Assembly: GCF_022179285.1 (NCBI RefSeq)
Contig: NZ_BPQO01000030.1
Location: 16,239 to 80,238, forward strand
Direction of reading: 5' to 3'
From: Methylobacterium hispanicum
Lineage (GTDB): Bacteria; Pseudomonadota; Alphaproteobacteria; Rhizobiales; Beijerinckiaceae
DNA: 64,000 nt
Of the stretch, positions 25,448 to 35,672 are shown piece by piece. The stretch's first letter is position 1, and every line of letters starts with the position of its first letter. The notes beneath the pieces were generated by a model. The model was not told where the DNA came from. It did not search any database and was given only the letters and a program-made list of their open reading frames with translations. A program made the translations under genes and the position numbers.

Positions 25448-26308
25448 TCAGGTCCTCTCCCCGTCCGCCTCCTTGCCCTCCTCGACTTCGGGCGCGACCT
25501 GCCCGAAGTTCAGCACCGCGACCAGGGCGACGCCGCCGAAGACGTTGCCGAGGAGCGTCGGCACGAAGAAGCGGAACGCGTAGTCGTTGAGCGAGGCCGC
25601 CCCGGTCATCACGAGGTAGAACGCCTCGACCGAGCCCGCCACGATGTGCTCCAGGCCGCAGAGCGCGACGAGCCAGGTCATCAGCACGATGACGAGGGTC
25701 GCGGCCGTGCCGGTCGCGGGCAGGATCCAGACCATCAGGGCGATGATCCAGCCGGCGAAGATCGCCTTGACGCAGGTCGGCCAGAAGTCGAACGCGACCG
25801 TGAGGTGGCTGATCTCCGCGAAGGCCGCGTGCAGCTCCGGCGGGAAGGCGCCCGCATGCACGATCACGGCGGCGACGGCCGCCGTCGCCAGGATGTTGCC
25901 GGCGAGCACGATCGCCCAGAGCCGAGCCAGGCGCCACGCGGTCTTCGGCGTGCGGTCGTGCAGCAGCGGCAGCACCGGCGTGATGGTGTTCTCGGTGAAG
26001 AGCTGCTGCCGGCCCAGGATCACCACGAGGAAGCCGACGGCGTAGCCCATGGTGCTGAGCGCCTTGGCCCATTCGGCGGCGGGCAGGTGCGCCTTCAGCG
26101 CGCCCGGCACGATCAGCGACAGGGCGATGCTCAGGCCCGCCGAGAAGGCCGAGAGGAACAGCGCGCCCCCGTGGCGGCGCAGCTCCTGGTCGCCGTTGCG
26201 GCGGATGACCTCGTGCAGGACGTAGGCGTCGGGCCGGCCGATCGAGCGGACGATGTCGTCGAGCGCCTCGCGCTCCTCCGCGCGCTCGCCCCCGTCCCGC
26301 TCGCCCAT
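25448..26308 (-). CDS. Formate/nitrite transporter family protein
   Basis: A 286-residue FNT-family membrane channel. It has a charged N-terminus of about 45 residues and six hydrophobic helices. Family segments are FLSAFSAGLSIALSL, GRQQLFTENTITPVLP, WAIVLAGNILATAAVAAVI, VKAIFAGWIIALMVW, GLEHIVAGSVEAFYL and PTLLGNVFGGVALVAVLN. It resembles the YfdC-like branch more than FocA. In a methylotroph-like cell it could move formate. It ends opposite ccrM across a repeat element. Confidence 0.9.
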   Translation of the reverse strand: MGERDGGERAEEREALDDIVRSIGRPDAYVLHEVIRRNGDQELRRHGGALFLSAFSAGLSIALSLIVPGALKAHLPAAEWAKALSTMGYAVGFLVVILGRQQLFTENTITPVLPLLHDRTPKTAWRLARLWAIVLAGNILATAAVAAVIVHAGAFPPELHAAFAEISHLTVAFDFWPTCVKAIFAGWIIALMVWILPATGTAATLVIVLMTWLVALCGLEHIVAGSVEAFYLVMTGAASLNDYAFRFFVPTLLGNVFGGVALVAVLNFGQVAPEVEEGKEADGERT

Positions 26309-26354
26309 GCCGCCTCCCCCGCCCGCCGGATGCCCCTGTGAGGAAAGACGCCCG

Positions 26355-27095
26355 TCAGGCGGAAAGTTCGGCCACCAGCGCCTCGATCTCGGCGCGGGCC
26401 GCTCCCAGCGCCGCCGCGTCCTTCGAGCGGACCACGATGCGGTTCTGGAAGCCGGTCTGCGTCATCGAGGGGTAGGAGCCGACCGACACGCCCGGGTGCC
26501 GGCCCGCGATCTCGCCGAGCCGGCCCGCATAGGTGCCCTCCGGCAGGCCGCGCGCCTCGATCGTCTCGGAGAGCATCGCCGCGCCGCGGGCGAGCCCCGG
26601 CCCGATCTGGTCGAGCATCGCCTGCATGATCGCGGGCACGCCCGCCATGACGAAGACGTTGCCGATGTGGAAGCCCGGCGCCTTCGAGATCGGGTTCGGG
26701 ATCAGCGCCGCCCCGTCCGGGATGCGGGCCATGCGCAGGCGCGCCGCGTTGAGATCTTCCGGCTTGTGCCGCTCCAGCAGCATCGCCCTGGCGCGCGGAT
26801 CGACGTCGATGCCGACCCCGAAGGCCTCGGCCACGCAATCGGCCGTGATGTCGTCGTGGGTCGGCCCGATGCCGCCGGTGGTGAACAGGTAGGTGTGGCG
26901 GGCGCGGAGCTGGTTCACCGCCTCGACGATCGCCTCGGCGACATCCGGCACGATGCGCACCTCGCGCAGGTCGATACCGATGGCGGTGAGGTAGTCGGCG
27001 ATGGTGCCGATGTTCTTGTCCTTGGTGCGCCCGGACAGGATCTCGTCGCCGATCACGAGGACGGCGGCGGTGACGGCGTCGGAATCTGTGCTCAT
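26355..27095 (-). CDS. CinA-like molybdopterin-binding domain protein
   Basis: A 246-residue protein with the MoCF/CinA N-terminal fold: AVLVIGDEILSGRTKDKNI, TYLFTTGGIGPTHDDIT and GFHIGNVFVMAGVPAIMQAML. It lacks the C-terminal PncC-type nicotinamide-nucleotide amidase domain of full-length CinA. Stand-alone forms of this length are common in alphaproteobacteria. The molecular function is not settled: nucleotide hydrolysis of ADP-ribose-type compounds is known for full-length relatives. It lies 46 bases upstream of the formate/nitrite channel gene on the same strand, possibly in one operon. Confidence 0.85.
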   Translation of the reverse strand: MSTDSDAVTAAVLVIGDEILSGRTKDKNIGTIADYLTAIGIDLREVRIVPDVAEAIVEAVNQLRARHTYLFTTGGIGPTHDDITADCVAEAFGVGIDVDPRARAMLLERHKPEDLNAARLRMARIPDGAALIPNPISKAPGFHIGNVFVMAGVPAIMQAMLDQIGPGLARGAAMLSETIEARGLPEGTYAGRLGEIAGRHPGVSVGSYPSMTQTGFQNRIVVRSKDAAALGAARAEIEALVAELSA

Positions 27096-27187
27096 GCGGC
27101 CCTCGGGATGACGCGCCGCAGATAGCGCGCGGGGTGGTCCGCGGCCACGGTCTTCCCGCGGGGCTGCGCGCGCCGTAAGCGGGGCGG

Positions 27188-27904
27188 ATGCAGTTTCCCT
27201 CTCCCCTCGTCGAGGGCCGGCTGGTGCGGCGCTACAAGCGCTTCCTCGCCGACGTCGCGCTCCCCGACGGCACCGAGATCACCGCGCACTGCGCCAATCC
27301 CGGCGCGATGCTGGGCCTGAACCAGCCCGGCGCCCGCGTGCTGCTCTCGGTCTCCGACAACCCGGCGCGCAAGCTCGGCCATTCCTGGGAGCTGGTGGAG
27401 GCGGACCTGCCGGGCGGCCCGCAATGGGTCGGCATCAACACCGCGCGCCCCAACCACCTCGTCGCCGAGGCGTTTCGGGCGGGCCTGCTCGCGCCGCTCG
27501 CGGGCTACGACGGGCTGCGGCCGGAGGTGCGCTACGGCCGAGCGAGCCGCGTCGATTTCCTGGCCACCGGTCCCGGCCTGCCGCCCGCGCATGTCGAGGT
27601 GAAGAACTGCCACCTCATGCGCACGCCCGGCCTCGCGGAGTTCCCGGACTGCGTCGCCGCCCGCAGCGCCCGGCACATGCGCGATCTGGCCGACGTGGTC
27701 GCGGCGGGCGGGCGCGCCCTGGTGATCGTGGTGGTGCAGATGCGGGCGGAGGCCTTCGACGTCGCCCGCGACCTCGACCCGGCCTTCGACCGCGCCTTCC
27801 GGGAGGCCCGCGCCATGGGGGTCGAGACCCATGCCTACCGCTGCGCGGTCGGCCCCGAGGGCGTGCGCGTCGCCGAGCCCATCCCGGTGGTGACGCCGCC
27901 GTAA
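27188..27904 (+). CDS. sfsA: Sugar fermentation stimulation protein SfsA
   Basis: A 238-residue SfsA family protein: LVEGRLVRRYKRFLADV at the start (OB-like DNA-binding part), HCANPGAMLGL, VGINTARPNHLVAEAF, the nuclease-like VDFL and HVEVKNCHL, and PDCVAARSARHMRDL. Family members bind DNA or have nuclease-like folds. The physiological role is unclear. The length is normal. It is divergent from the CinA-like gene. Confidence 0.93.
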   Translation: MQFPSPLVEGRLVRRYKRFLADVALPDGTEITAHCANPGAMLGLNQPGARVLLSVSDNPARKLGHSWELVEADLPGGPQWVGINTARPNHLVAEAFRAGLLAPLAGYDGLRPEVRYGRASRVDFLATGPGLPPAHVEVKNCHLMRTPGLAEFPDCVAARSARHMRDLADVVAAGGRALVIVVVQMRAEAFDVARDLDPAFDRAFREARAMGVETHAYRCAVGPEGVRVAEPIPVVTPP

Positions 27905-27929
27905 GGGCGGCTCCCCGGGGGAGGGACAG

Positions 27930-28757
27930 CTACGCCCGCTCGAACACCACGTTCAGTCGGGTGCGGGTCAGTTCGCGGTAGCCGTGGCTCTCGAGGAGCT
28001 TCGGCAGGTCGAGCTGCCACTGGTCGGTGCCGTTCTCGAGGAGCAGCAGCCGGGGCAGCAGCCTGGCCGGGGCCTCGCGCAGGAACGGCTCGAGGATCAG
28101 GTCCTCGGCGCCCTCGACGTCGAGCTTGACCGCGTCGATGCGCGTGAGCCCCTCCGCGCGCACGAGGTCGAGCAGCGTCACCGCGGGCACCCGGATCTGG
28201 GCGCCCTCGTTGGTCCCCACGATCTTCAGGCTCGACTCGCCGCGGTTGCGCGGGTCGATGAACAGGGTCAGCTCGCCCGCCTTGTCGGCCACCGCGCAGG
28301 CTACCGCCTTGACCGTGTGGAACGGGTTCTGGGCGATGTTGTAGCTCAGCCGGTCGAACACGTCGGGCTGCGGCTCCACCGCGACGATGCGGGCGGACGG
28401 GCCCGCGAAGGCCGCCACGAACAGCGCGTAGGCGCCGATATTGGCGCCGATGTCGAGGAAGACGCAGCCGGGTTGCAGGCGCTCGCGCAGGATCGCCCGC
28501 TCCGCGGGGTCGAAGAACTGCGGGGTGAAGAGCACCTTCTTCTCGCAGTTGTTGTTGTAGGGGTGCAGCCGCATGCGCGCGCCGTAGCGCTCGACGTCGA
28601 GGGGGCGTCCGCGCAGCAGCGAGATGGCGACGCGGCGCAGGAAGAGCGCGAGGCGGCGCCCGCCCCAGCTCTCGGCCGGGATGCTGGCGGTGCGCCGGGC
28701 GATCGCGGCCACGAGGCCGGTCGGGGCGTAGGTGCCGTAGGGTGAGGCGTCTGTCAT
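27930..28757 (-). CDS. FkbM-family SAM-dependent methyltransferase
   Basis: A 275-residue protein with the FkbM methyltransferase domain. The SAM-binding motif VFLDIGANIGAYALFVAAF is at about residues 100-118, followed by IVAVEPQPDVFDRL and DAVKLDVEGAEDLIL. The family usually O-methylates sugars or small molecules. Start 28757 (MTDASPY) is chosen over an upstream in-frame start that reads a proline/arginine-rich stretch. It is divergent from a hydrolase gene. The target is unknown. Confidence 0.87.
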   Translation of the reverse strand: MTDASPYGTYAPTGLVAAIARRTASIPAESWGGRRLALFLRRVAISLLRGRPLDVERYGARMRLHPYNNNCEKKVLFTPQFFDPAERAILRERLQPGCVFLDIGANIGAYALFVAAFAGPSARIVAVEPQPDVFDRLSYNIAQNPFHTVKAVACAVADKAGELTLFIDPRNRGESSLKIVGTNEGAQIRVPAVTLLDLVRAEGLTRIDAVKLDVEGAEDLILEPFLREAPARLLPRLLLLENGTDQWQLDLPKLLESHGYRELTRTRLNVVFERA

Positions 28758-28866
28758 CGCGCGGCGTGATGACAGCCGAACCGCCCGACGGCAAGCATCC
28801 GCGCGTTGCGGGGTCGGCACGCACCGTTCTAAGCCGGGCGGACGACGTGAGAGGACGCGACCAGGA

Positions 28867-29631
28867 ATGCAGAGCTTCGATTCGGACGGCGTGCGGATCG
28901 CCTATATCGACGTGCCGCCAGAGAGCGGGACGGGCGCCCCCGTGCTGCTGATCCACGGCTTCGCCTCGAACCACGCGGTGAACTGGGTCAACACGCTCTG
29001 GGTGCGCACGCTCACCCAGGCGGGCTATCGGGCGATCGCGCTCGACAACCGCGGCCACGGCGAGAGCGAGAAGCTCTACGACCCCGCCCTCTACGGCTCC
29101 GACCAGATGGCGGGCGACGCGGTGCGGCTCCTCGACCATCTGGGCATCGAGCGGGCCGATGTGATGGGCTACTCGATGGGCGCGCGCATCGCCGCCTTCC
29201 TGGCGCTCGACCACCGGGCGCGGGTGCGCTCGGCGCTCTTCGGGGGCCTCGGGCTCCACCTCGTCGAGGGCCGCGGCCTGCCCGCCGGCATCGCGGAGGC
29301 GCTGGAGGCGCCCGCCGGGACGCCGGCCCCGAACCCGACGGCCGCCGCCTTCCGTACCTTCGCCGAGCAGACCCGCAGCGACCTGCGGGCGCTGGCCGCC
29401 TGCATGCGGGGCTCGCGCCAGACGCTCTCGCGCGCGGAGGTCGCACAGATCGAGGTGCCGGTGCTGGTCTCGACGGGCAGCCTCGACACGGTCTCGGGAT
29501 CGGGCCCGGCGCTCGCCGCCCTGCTGCCGGACGCGCGCGCGCTCGAGATCCAGGGCCGCGACCACAGCACGGCGGTGGGTGCCAAGGAGCACCGGGACGG
29601 GGTGCTGGCGTTCCTGGCGGCGCAAGCCTAG
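28867..29631 (+). CDS. Alpha/beta-fold hydrolase
   Basis: A 254-residue canonical alpha/beta-hydrolase: oxyanion HGFASN, ALDNRGHGES, the nucleophile elbow MGYSMGAR (Ser about 104), an acid in TGSLDTVSG and a His in GRDHSTAVG. It could be an esterase or lactonase. No substrate is indicated by neighbours. A family A repeat follows its stop. Confidence 0.88.
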   Translation: MQSFDSDGVRIAYIDVPPESGTGAPVLLIHGFASNHAVNWVNTLWVRTLTQAGYRAIALDNRGHGESEKLYDPALYGSDQMAGDAVRLLDHLGIERADVMGYSMGARIAAFLALDHRARVRSALFGGLGLHLVEGRGLPAGIAEALEAPAGTPAPNPTAAAFRTFAEQTRSDLRALAACMRGSRQTLSRAEVAQIEVPVLVSTGSLDTVSGSGPALAALLPDARALEIQGRDHSTAVGAKEHRDGVLAFLAAQA

Positions 29632-29641
29632 CCGACGCGCT

Positions 29642-29826
29642 CCCTCCCCCCTCTGCGGGGGAGGGTGGCCCCCGAAGGGGGTCGGTCGGGACGAAGTCCC
29701 GCAGAGAGGGGAACCCGGCCGCCGGAAGAGGCTAGCACTTCATGAAGGGCGTGCCTGATCCTGAAGCTGGGGTCCCCTCTCCCGGCTCGCACGCGCGAGG
29801 CACCCTCTCCCGCAGAGGGGGGAGGG
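29642..29826. repeat. Dispersed inverted-repeat element, family A, copy 2
   Basis: Arms at 29642-29665 (CCCTCCCCCCTCTGCGGGGG outward) and 29803-29826 are inverted copies with small differences. The interior carries GGTCGGTCGGGACGAAGTCC, also found in copy 3. It fills the space between two convergent genes. Confidence 0.8.
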
Positions 29827-29838
29827 TCGGCGATGCGC

Positions 29839-30609
29839 TCAGCTCTTCAGCCGGTAGCCCGTGCGGAAGATGTACGTCACCGCCCCGAGGCAGAGGACGA
29901 GGAACAGCGTCGTCATGCCGAGGCTTGCCGCGATGCCGATGTCGGCCCGGCCGAAGAAGCTCCAGCGGAAGCCGCTGATCAGGTAGACGACCGGGTTGGC
30001 GAGGCTCACCGTCTGCCAGAAGGGCGGCAGCATCTCGATGGCGTAGAAGCTGCCGCCTAAGAAGGTCAGCGGCGTGATGATGAGGAGCGGCACCATCTGC
30101 AGCCGCTCGAACCCGTCCGCCCACAGCCCGATCACGAAGCCGAACAGGCTGAAGGTGACGGCCGTGAGCAGCAGGAAGGCCAGCATCCAGAACGGGTGCT
30201 CGACCCGCAGCGGCACGAAGAGCGCCGCGGTCGCCAGGATGATCAGCGCGATGATGATCGCCTTCGAGGCCGCCGCGCCCACGTAGCCCAGCACCACCTC
30301 GACCGGCGAGATCGGCGCGGACAGGATCTCGTAGATCGTGCCGGCAAACCGCGGGAAGTAGATGCCGAAGGAGGCGTTGGTGATGCTCTGCGTCAGCAGC
30401 GAGAGCATCATCAGGCCCGGCACGATGAACAGGCCGTAGGGCACGCCGTCGACCGTGTTCATGCGCGCGCCGATCGCCGCGCCGAAGACCACGAAGTAGA
30501 GCGAGGTCGAGATGACGGGTGCCAGGATGCTCTGCGTCGCGGTGCGCAGGAAGCGGTGCATCTCGAAGACGTAGATCGCCCGGACGGCGGGCCAGTTCAT
30601 TCGGCTCAT
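29839..30609 (-). CDS. ABC-2 type transporter permease
   Basis: A 256-residue membrane protein with six helices of the ABC-2/DrrB-YadH family: APVISTSLYFVVFGAAIG, GLMMLSLLTQSITNASFGIY, EILSAPISPVEVVLGYVGAA and FLGGSFYAIEMLPPFWQ. It pairs with the ATPase encoded 3 bases upstream. Such exporters move drugs, lipids or polysaccharides. The YadH-type match suggests a general envelope exporter. Confidence 0.9.
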   Translation of the reverse strand: MSRMNWPAVRAIYVFEMHRFLRTATQSILAPVISTSLYFVVFGAAIGARMNTVDGVPYGLFIVPGLMMLSLLTQSITNASFGIYFPRFAGTIYEILSAPISPVEVVLGYVGAAASKAIIIALIILATAALFVPLRVEHPFWMLAFLLLTAVTFSLFGFVIGLWADGFERLQMVPLLIITPLTFLGGSFYAIEMLPPFWQTVSLANPVVYLISGFRWSFFGRADIGIAASLGMTTLFLVLCLGAVTYIFRTGYRLKS

Positions 30610-30612
30610 GAT

Positions 30613-31539
<927 letters not shown>

Positions 31540-31721
31540 CGCGGTCTGAGCTTCCGGTCGGCGCCGAGGTAGCGCAGGCGTGGCATGGTGGCGACCACGG
31601 CGGCGGTGATCGGCTCGCCGGACGGTCCGCCGCGTGCCGAACGGCACATCGAGGGCGGGATTATCCTCTCACGCGATGGGCCTTCGATCGGCTCGGCCGA
31701 CTCCTACGGATAGAGCGCGAC

Positions 31722-31890
31722 CTTTTCCCGGACGCCTGGAGCGCCAGCGGAAGGTGATCCGGGACCCAGCACAGAGAGTGTCGCGCAGCGGCTCGATCTT
31801 CGACACGGGCGCAGGATTCGGTCGCTTCGCGTCGTCCCGTGCTGGGTCCCGGGTCGCATTCCGCTCACGCTCCATGCGCCCGGGAGAAGG
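31722..31890. repeat. Dispersed inverted-repeat element, family B, copy 2
   Basis: It begins CTTTTCCCGGACGCCTGGAG and contains GGTGATCCGGGACCCAGC, closely matching copy 1 at 25241. The far arm (GCTGGGTCCCGGGT then GCGCCCGGGAGAAGG) is more diverged. It lies in the 394 bases between the ABC ATPase start and the addA stop, where no gene is seen. Confidence 0.75.
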
Positions 31891-31933
31891 GCGGTGCCCG
31901 CACCTGAAGGGTGGCACCCGTTCCCGCGCGGCC

Positions 31934-34900
31934 TCAGGTCGATGCCGGGCCTAGGCCGACAGCCGCCAGCGCCGCATCGACCTCCGCCGGCCCGAGCGCC
32001 CGGATCACCGGCCCCGAGGTCCAGACCAGGTGCGGGCGGATCGCGTGGCCCGGATAGATCCGCGCGAGCAGGCTCGCGTAGAGGGCGATCTGCCCGGCAT
32101 CGGCCTCCGGCAGCGCGTCGCCGTCCGGCGGGCGGCCGGTCTTGAAGTCGCAGAGCCAGACCGTGCCATCCGCCACCGCGAGGCGGTCGACCCGGCCGAA
32201 GACCGGCCGCTCGACGCCGCCGACCACGACCCGGCCCGACAGGCTCACCTCCGCGCGCGCCCCGGCCGCGAAGAGCGGCGCGAGGCCGGGATCCTCGATC
32301 ACCCGCAGCGCCGCGCGCACGATGCGCTCGCGCTGCGGCTCGGGGAGCGCCGGGGCGCGGGCGCCCACATAGGTGCGGGACGCGGCCAGGCGCCTCTCCG
32401 GCTCCAGCCGGGGCAGGTGTTCCAGCAGGGCGTGGATCAGGATGCCGCGGCGGCGCGCCTCGGCGTCGGCCTGCCGCGGCGGGATCAGGCGCTGGCCGTC
32501 GGCCGCCTGCAGGGCGCCGGAGGGGCTGAGCGGCGGGGGCGCCTCGGCCTCCGCCGGGGCCGGCGCGTGCAGCCACGCGGGAACCGGAGGCGGTTCGGGC
32601 GCGGGCGTGCCCTCGGGCGAGGCCGCGGCCTCGGCCTCGCCGTCGTGCCAGAGCGTGACCGGGCCGTAGGGCGTCTCGCGCGCCTCGCCCGCGCCGAGCG
32701 CCCCCTCCAAACCGGCCCGGATCATCCGGCACCACGCGGCCTCGGTCTCGCGCTCGTGCCCGCGATAGGGCGCCACCACGAGGCGGTCGGCCGCGCGGGT
32801 CATCGCCACGTAGAGCAGGCGGTTGTGCTCCTCCCGCCCCCGGGCCTGCAGCGCCGCGCGGGCTTGCGCCAGCGCCGCGCAATCGTGGGCGCGCGCGCCC
32901 GACCAGACCGGCGGCAGCGCCTCCTCGACCATCGGCAGCAGCGGCGGGTCGTTGCGCCCGAGCGGCTCGCAGCCGTCGATCACCACCACGACCGGTGCCT
33001 CCAGGCCCTTGGCACCGTGCACGGTCATCACCCGGACCTCGTCGCGGCCCGATTCCATGTCGCGCTTGACCGTGTGGCCCTCCGCCGAGCCGTGGTAGCG
33101 CGCCAGGAACCCGCCGAGCGAGGGCGCGTCGATGCCCTGCTCGGCCTGGGCGGCGGCGGCCAGGAACACGTCGATGGCGTCGCCCGCCTCGCCGCCGAGC
33201 CGCGAGACGAGCTTGGCGCGCCCGCCGCGCGGCCCGAGCAGCGTCGCGTAGAAGCCGAACGGCCCCTCGGCGCCCGCGAGCGCGATCCAGCCGGCGAGCG
33301 CGTCGCGACCGCGGATCGCGGCCGGGTCGCCCGCTTCCGCGTGGCGGTGGAGCGCATCCTCCAGCGTCTCGGCGAGGTCGCGCCGGGCGGCGATGCGCAC
33401 GAGGTCGTCGTCGTCGAGCCCGACCAGCGGGGTCTTGAGCGCAACCGCCAGCGTGAGGTCGTCGGCCGGCAACAGCCCGGCGCGGCCCACTGCCACGAGG
33501 TCGGCCACCGCGATGTGGGCGGCCACATCCAGCCGGTCCTGCCCGGCCACCGGCACGGCGAGGCCCTTGAGCGCCCGGATCACCTCCTCGAAGGCGGCAC
33601 CGCGCTTTCGCACCAGCACCAGGATCTCGCCCGGGCGCCAGACGCGGCCCTGCGCGTCGCCGGTGGTCGTCCAGGTGCGGATCGCGCGGGCGATGCGCCG
33701 GGCCGTGAGCAGCGCGGGCGCCCCGGCCTCCGGCGCATCGACGGGCGCCGCCCAGGCGTCGGGCTCCGCCTCCTCGGCGGGCTCGGCGATCGGCCAGAGC
33801 TCGACGGCACCGGGCGCCGAGGGCCGCGCGCTCGCGTGCACGGTGCCGACCGCCGCGTCGCCGAAGGCGAGGCCGCTGTAATGCGCGGGCACGGCGAAGA
33901 CGGCATCGACCGCCCGCAGCACCGCGCGGGTCGAGCGGAAGGAGAGCGTCAGCGGCACGTCCTCGAAGACGAGGTCGGCGCTCTGCGCCTCGCCCACCCA
34001 GGCGAGCCGGGTCGCGGCGAACTCGCGCGGATCCGCGCCCTGGAAGCTGTAGATCGACTGCTTCGGGTCGCCCACCGCGAAGCGGGTGCGGTTGAGGGCG
34101 CGCGCGCCCTCCCCCACCGCGAACTCGGCGGTGATGCGGCGCAGAATCTCCCACTGTTGCGGGTTGGTGTCCTGCGCCTCGTCGATCAGCACGTGATCGA
34201 CACCGCGGTCGAGCTTGTACAGCACCCAGCCGGCGCCGACCCGCTGCAGCAGGTCGAGGGTCTTGTGGATCAGGTCGTCGAAATCGAGCGCGCCGAGCCG
34301 AGCCTTCTGGGCCTCGACGCGGCGGTGGATCTCGTCGGCCAGCACGAACAGGGACCGGGTCCGCTCGTGCGCGCGGGCGGCGCGCAGGCGATCGAAGAGC
34401 GGCACGAGGCGGTCGCGCTCGGCCTGCATCGCGGCGCGCACCGGCTCGGGCACCGCCTTGGTGCCGAGGCTGCGGTCGGCCTTGGGCGCGTCCTTCTCGG
34501 TGAAGAAGATCCCGCGGTAGAGGTCGAGCGCCCCTTCCGTCTCGCGGGCCGCGCGGGCGGCTTCGAGCGCGTCGGCCAGCCCCTCGTCGGTCTTGGCGCC
34601 GGTGCGCAGGCCCGCGATCAGTTCGGGGAGGTCGACGGCGCAGCCGTCGAGGATCGCGGCCTCCAGGCTCTCGTCGGTCTCGCCGGGCGCGAGACCGAGC
34701 GCCCGGCGCAGGCGGTCGAACCGGGTCTCCAGACCGGCCGCGTCGCCGAGGACCGCACGGGCCGCCATCGCGCCGCGGATCGCCCGGCGCAGCGCGTCGC
34801 CCGTCGCCTCCGGGGCGACGCGGGCCAGCGCCTCGCTCAAAGAGAGGTTGCCCGCCACCGCGTCGGCCAGCACGTTGGCGGTCTCGACCTCGAAGGCCTC

Positions 34901-35389
34901 GCGCGACTGCGTGTCGTCGAGCACCACGAAGCGGGCCGGCACGTTCGCCTCGAAGGGGAACATGTGCAGCAGGCGCTCGCACAGCGCGTGCAGGGTCTCG
35001 ATCTTCAGCCCGCCCGGCGTCTCGACCGCGCGGGCGAACAGGCGGCGGGCCGCGTCGAGCCGCTCGCGCGAGGCGCGCTCGCCGGTCAGGCGCTCCAGCT
35101 CCTCGCCGAGCGCGGCGTCGTCCAGCGTCACCCAGCGCCCGAGCCGCTGGAACACCCGGATCGACATGTTGGCGGCCGCCGCCTTGGTGAAGGTGAGGCA
35201 GAGGATCCGCCCCGGCGCCGCCCCGTCGAGCAGGAGGCGCACCACCCGGTCGGTGAGCACCTTGGTCTTGCCCGCGCCGGCGTTCGCCGAGACCCAGGCG
35301 GAGGCGCGCGGGTCGGCGGCGCGGCGCTGGTTGGCCTCGGTGAGGGCATCGACGACGAGGCGGTGCAGCGTGGGCGCCTGGGCGTTCAT
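31934..35389 (-). CDS. addA: Double-strand break repair helicase-nuclease AddA
   Basis: A 1151-residue UvrD-like helicase fused to a RecB-type nuclease. Walker A SANAGAGKTKVLTDRVVRLL is at about residues 34-53, then LCLTFTKAAAANM (motif Ia), DHVLIDEAQDTNPQQWEILR (motif II), GDPKQSIYSFQGAD (motif III), VMTVHGAKGLEAPVV (motif V) and YVAMTRA (motif VI). The C-terminal nuclease has FGRVDRLAV and WLCDFKTGRPP. With AddB it resects double-strand ends for RecA loading. The length is typical of alphaproteobacteria. It is separated from addB by about 280 bases that hold a family A repeat. Confidence 0.96.
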   Translation of the reverse strand: MNAQAPTLHRLVVDALTEANQRRAADPRASAWVSANAGAGKTKVLTDRVVRLLLDGAAPGRILCLTFTKAAAANMSIRVFQRLGRWVTLDDAALGEELERLTGERASRERLDAARRLFARAVETPGGLKIETLHALCERLLHMFPFEANVPARFVVLDDTQSREAFEVETANVLADAVAGNLSLSEALARVAPEATGDALRRAIRGAMAARAVLGDAAGLETRFDRLRRALGLAPGETDESLEAAILDGCAVDLPELIAGLRTGAKTDEGLADALEAARAARETEGALDLYRGIFFTEKDAPKADRSLGTKAVPEPVRAAMQAERDRLVPLFDRLRAARAHERTRSLFVLADEIHRRVEAQKARLGALDFDDLIHKTLDLLQRVGAGWVLYKLDRGVDHVLIDEAQDTNPQQWEILRRITAEFAVGEGARALNRTRFAVGDPKQSIYSFQGADPREFAATRLAWVGEAQSADLVFEDVPLTLSFRSTRAVLRAVDAVFAVPAHYSGLAFGDAAVGTVHASARPSAPGAVELWPIAEPAEEAEPDAWAAPVDAPEAGAPALLTARRIARAIRTWTTTGDAQGRVWRPGEILVLVRKRGAAFEEVIRALKGLAVPVAGQDRLDVAAHIAVADLVAVGRAGLLPADDLTLAVALKTPLVGLDDDDLVRIAARRDLAETLEDALHRHAEAGDPAAIRGRDALAGWIALAGAEGPFGFYATLLGPRGGRAKLVSRLGGEAGDAIDVFLAAAAQAEQGIDAPSLGGFLARYHGSAEGHTVKRDMESGRDEVRVMTVHGAKGLEAPVVVVIDGCEPLGRNDPPLLPMVEEALPPVWSGARAHDCAALAQARAALQARGREEHNRLLYVAMTRAADRLVVAPYRGHERETEAAWCRMIRAGLEGALGAGEARETPYGPVTLWHDGEAEAAASPEGTPAPEPPPVPAWLHAPAPAEAEAPPPLSPSGALQAADGQRLIPPRQADAEARRRGILIHALLEHLPRLEPERRLAASRTYVGARAPALPEPQRERIVRAALRVIEDPGLAPLFAAGARAEVSLSGRVVVGGVERPVFGRVDRLAVADGTVWLCDFKTGRPPDGDALPEADAGQIALYASLLARIYPGHAIRPHLVWTSGPVIRALGPAEVDAALAAVGLGPAST

Positions 35390-35441
35390 CGGGATTGGCC
35401 CACAACCGTACCGGGAAGGGACGCGGGCAGCGCCGCGCTCT

Positions 35442-35649
35442 CCCTCCCCCCTCTGCGGGGGAGGGTGGCCCCTGCGTCAGCAGGGGTCGGTCGGGACGAA
35501 GTCCCGCAGAGAGGGGAGCCACGCTTCAGATCAAGGCTGTGGCCTTCACATCTGCTCAGCCCGATCCTGAAGCTGGGGTCCCCTCTTGCGGGACTTCGTC
35601 CCGGCCCCCCCTGCTGCGCAGGGTACCCTCCCCCGCAGAGGGGGGAGGG
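35442..35649. repeat. Dispersed inverted-repeat element, family A, copy 3
   Basis: Arms at 35442-35465 and 35626-35649 are perfect 24-base inverted copies, with the inner CCCTGCGTCAGCAGGGGTCG and GGACGAAGTCC/GGACTTCGTCC pairs. It sits between addB and addA, which are normally adjacent. Confidence 0.85.
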
Positions 35650-35672
35650 AAGATGCGGCAGCGTCGCGTCCA

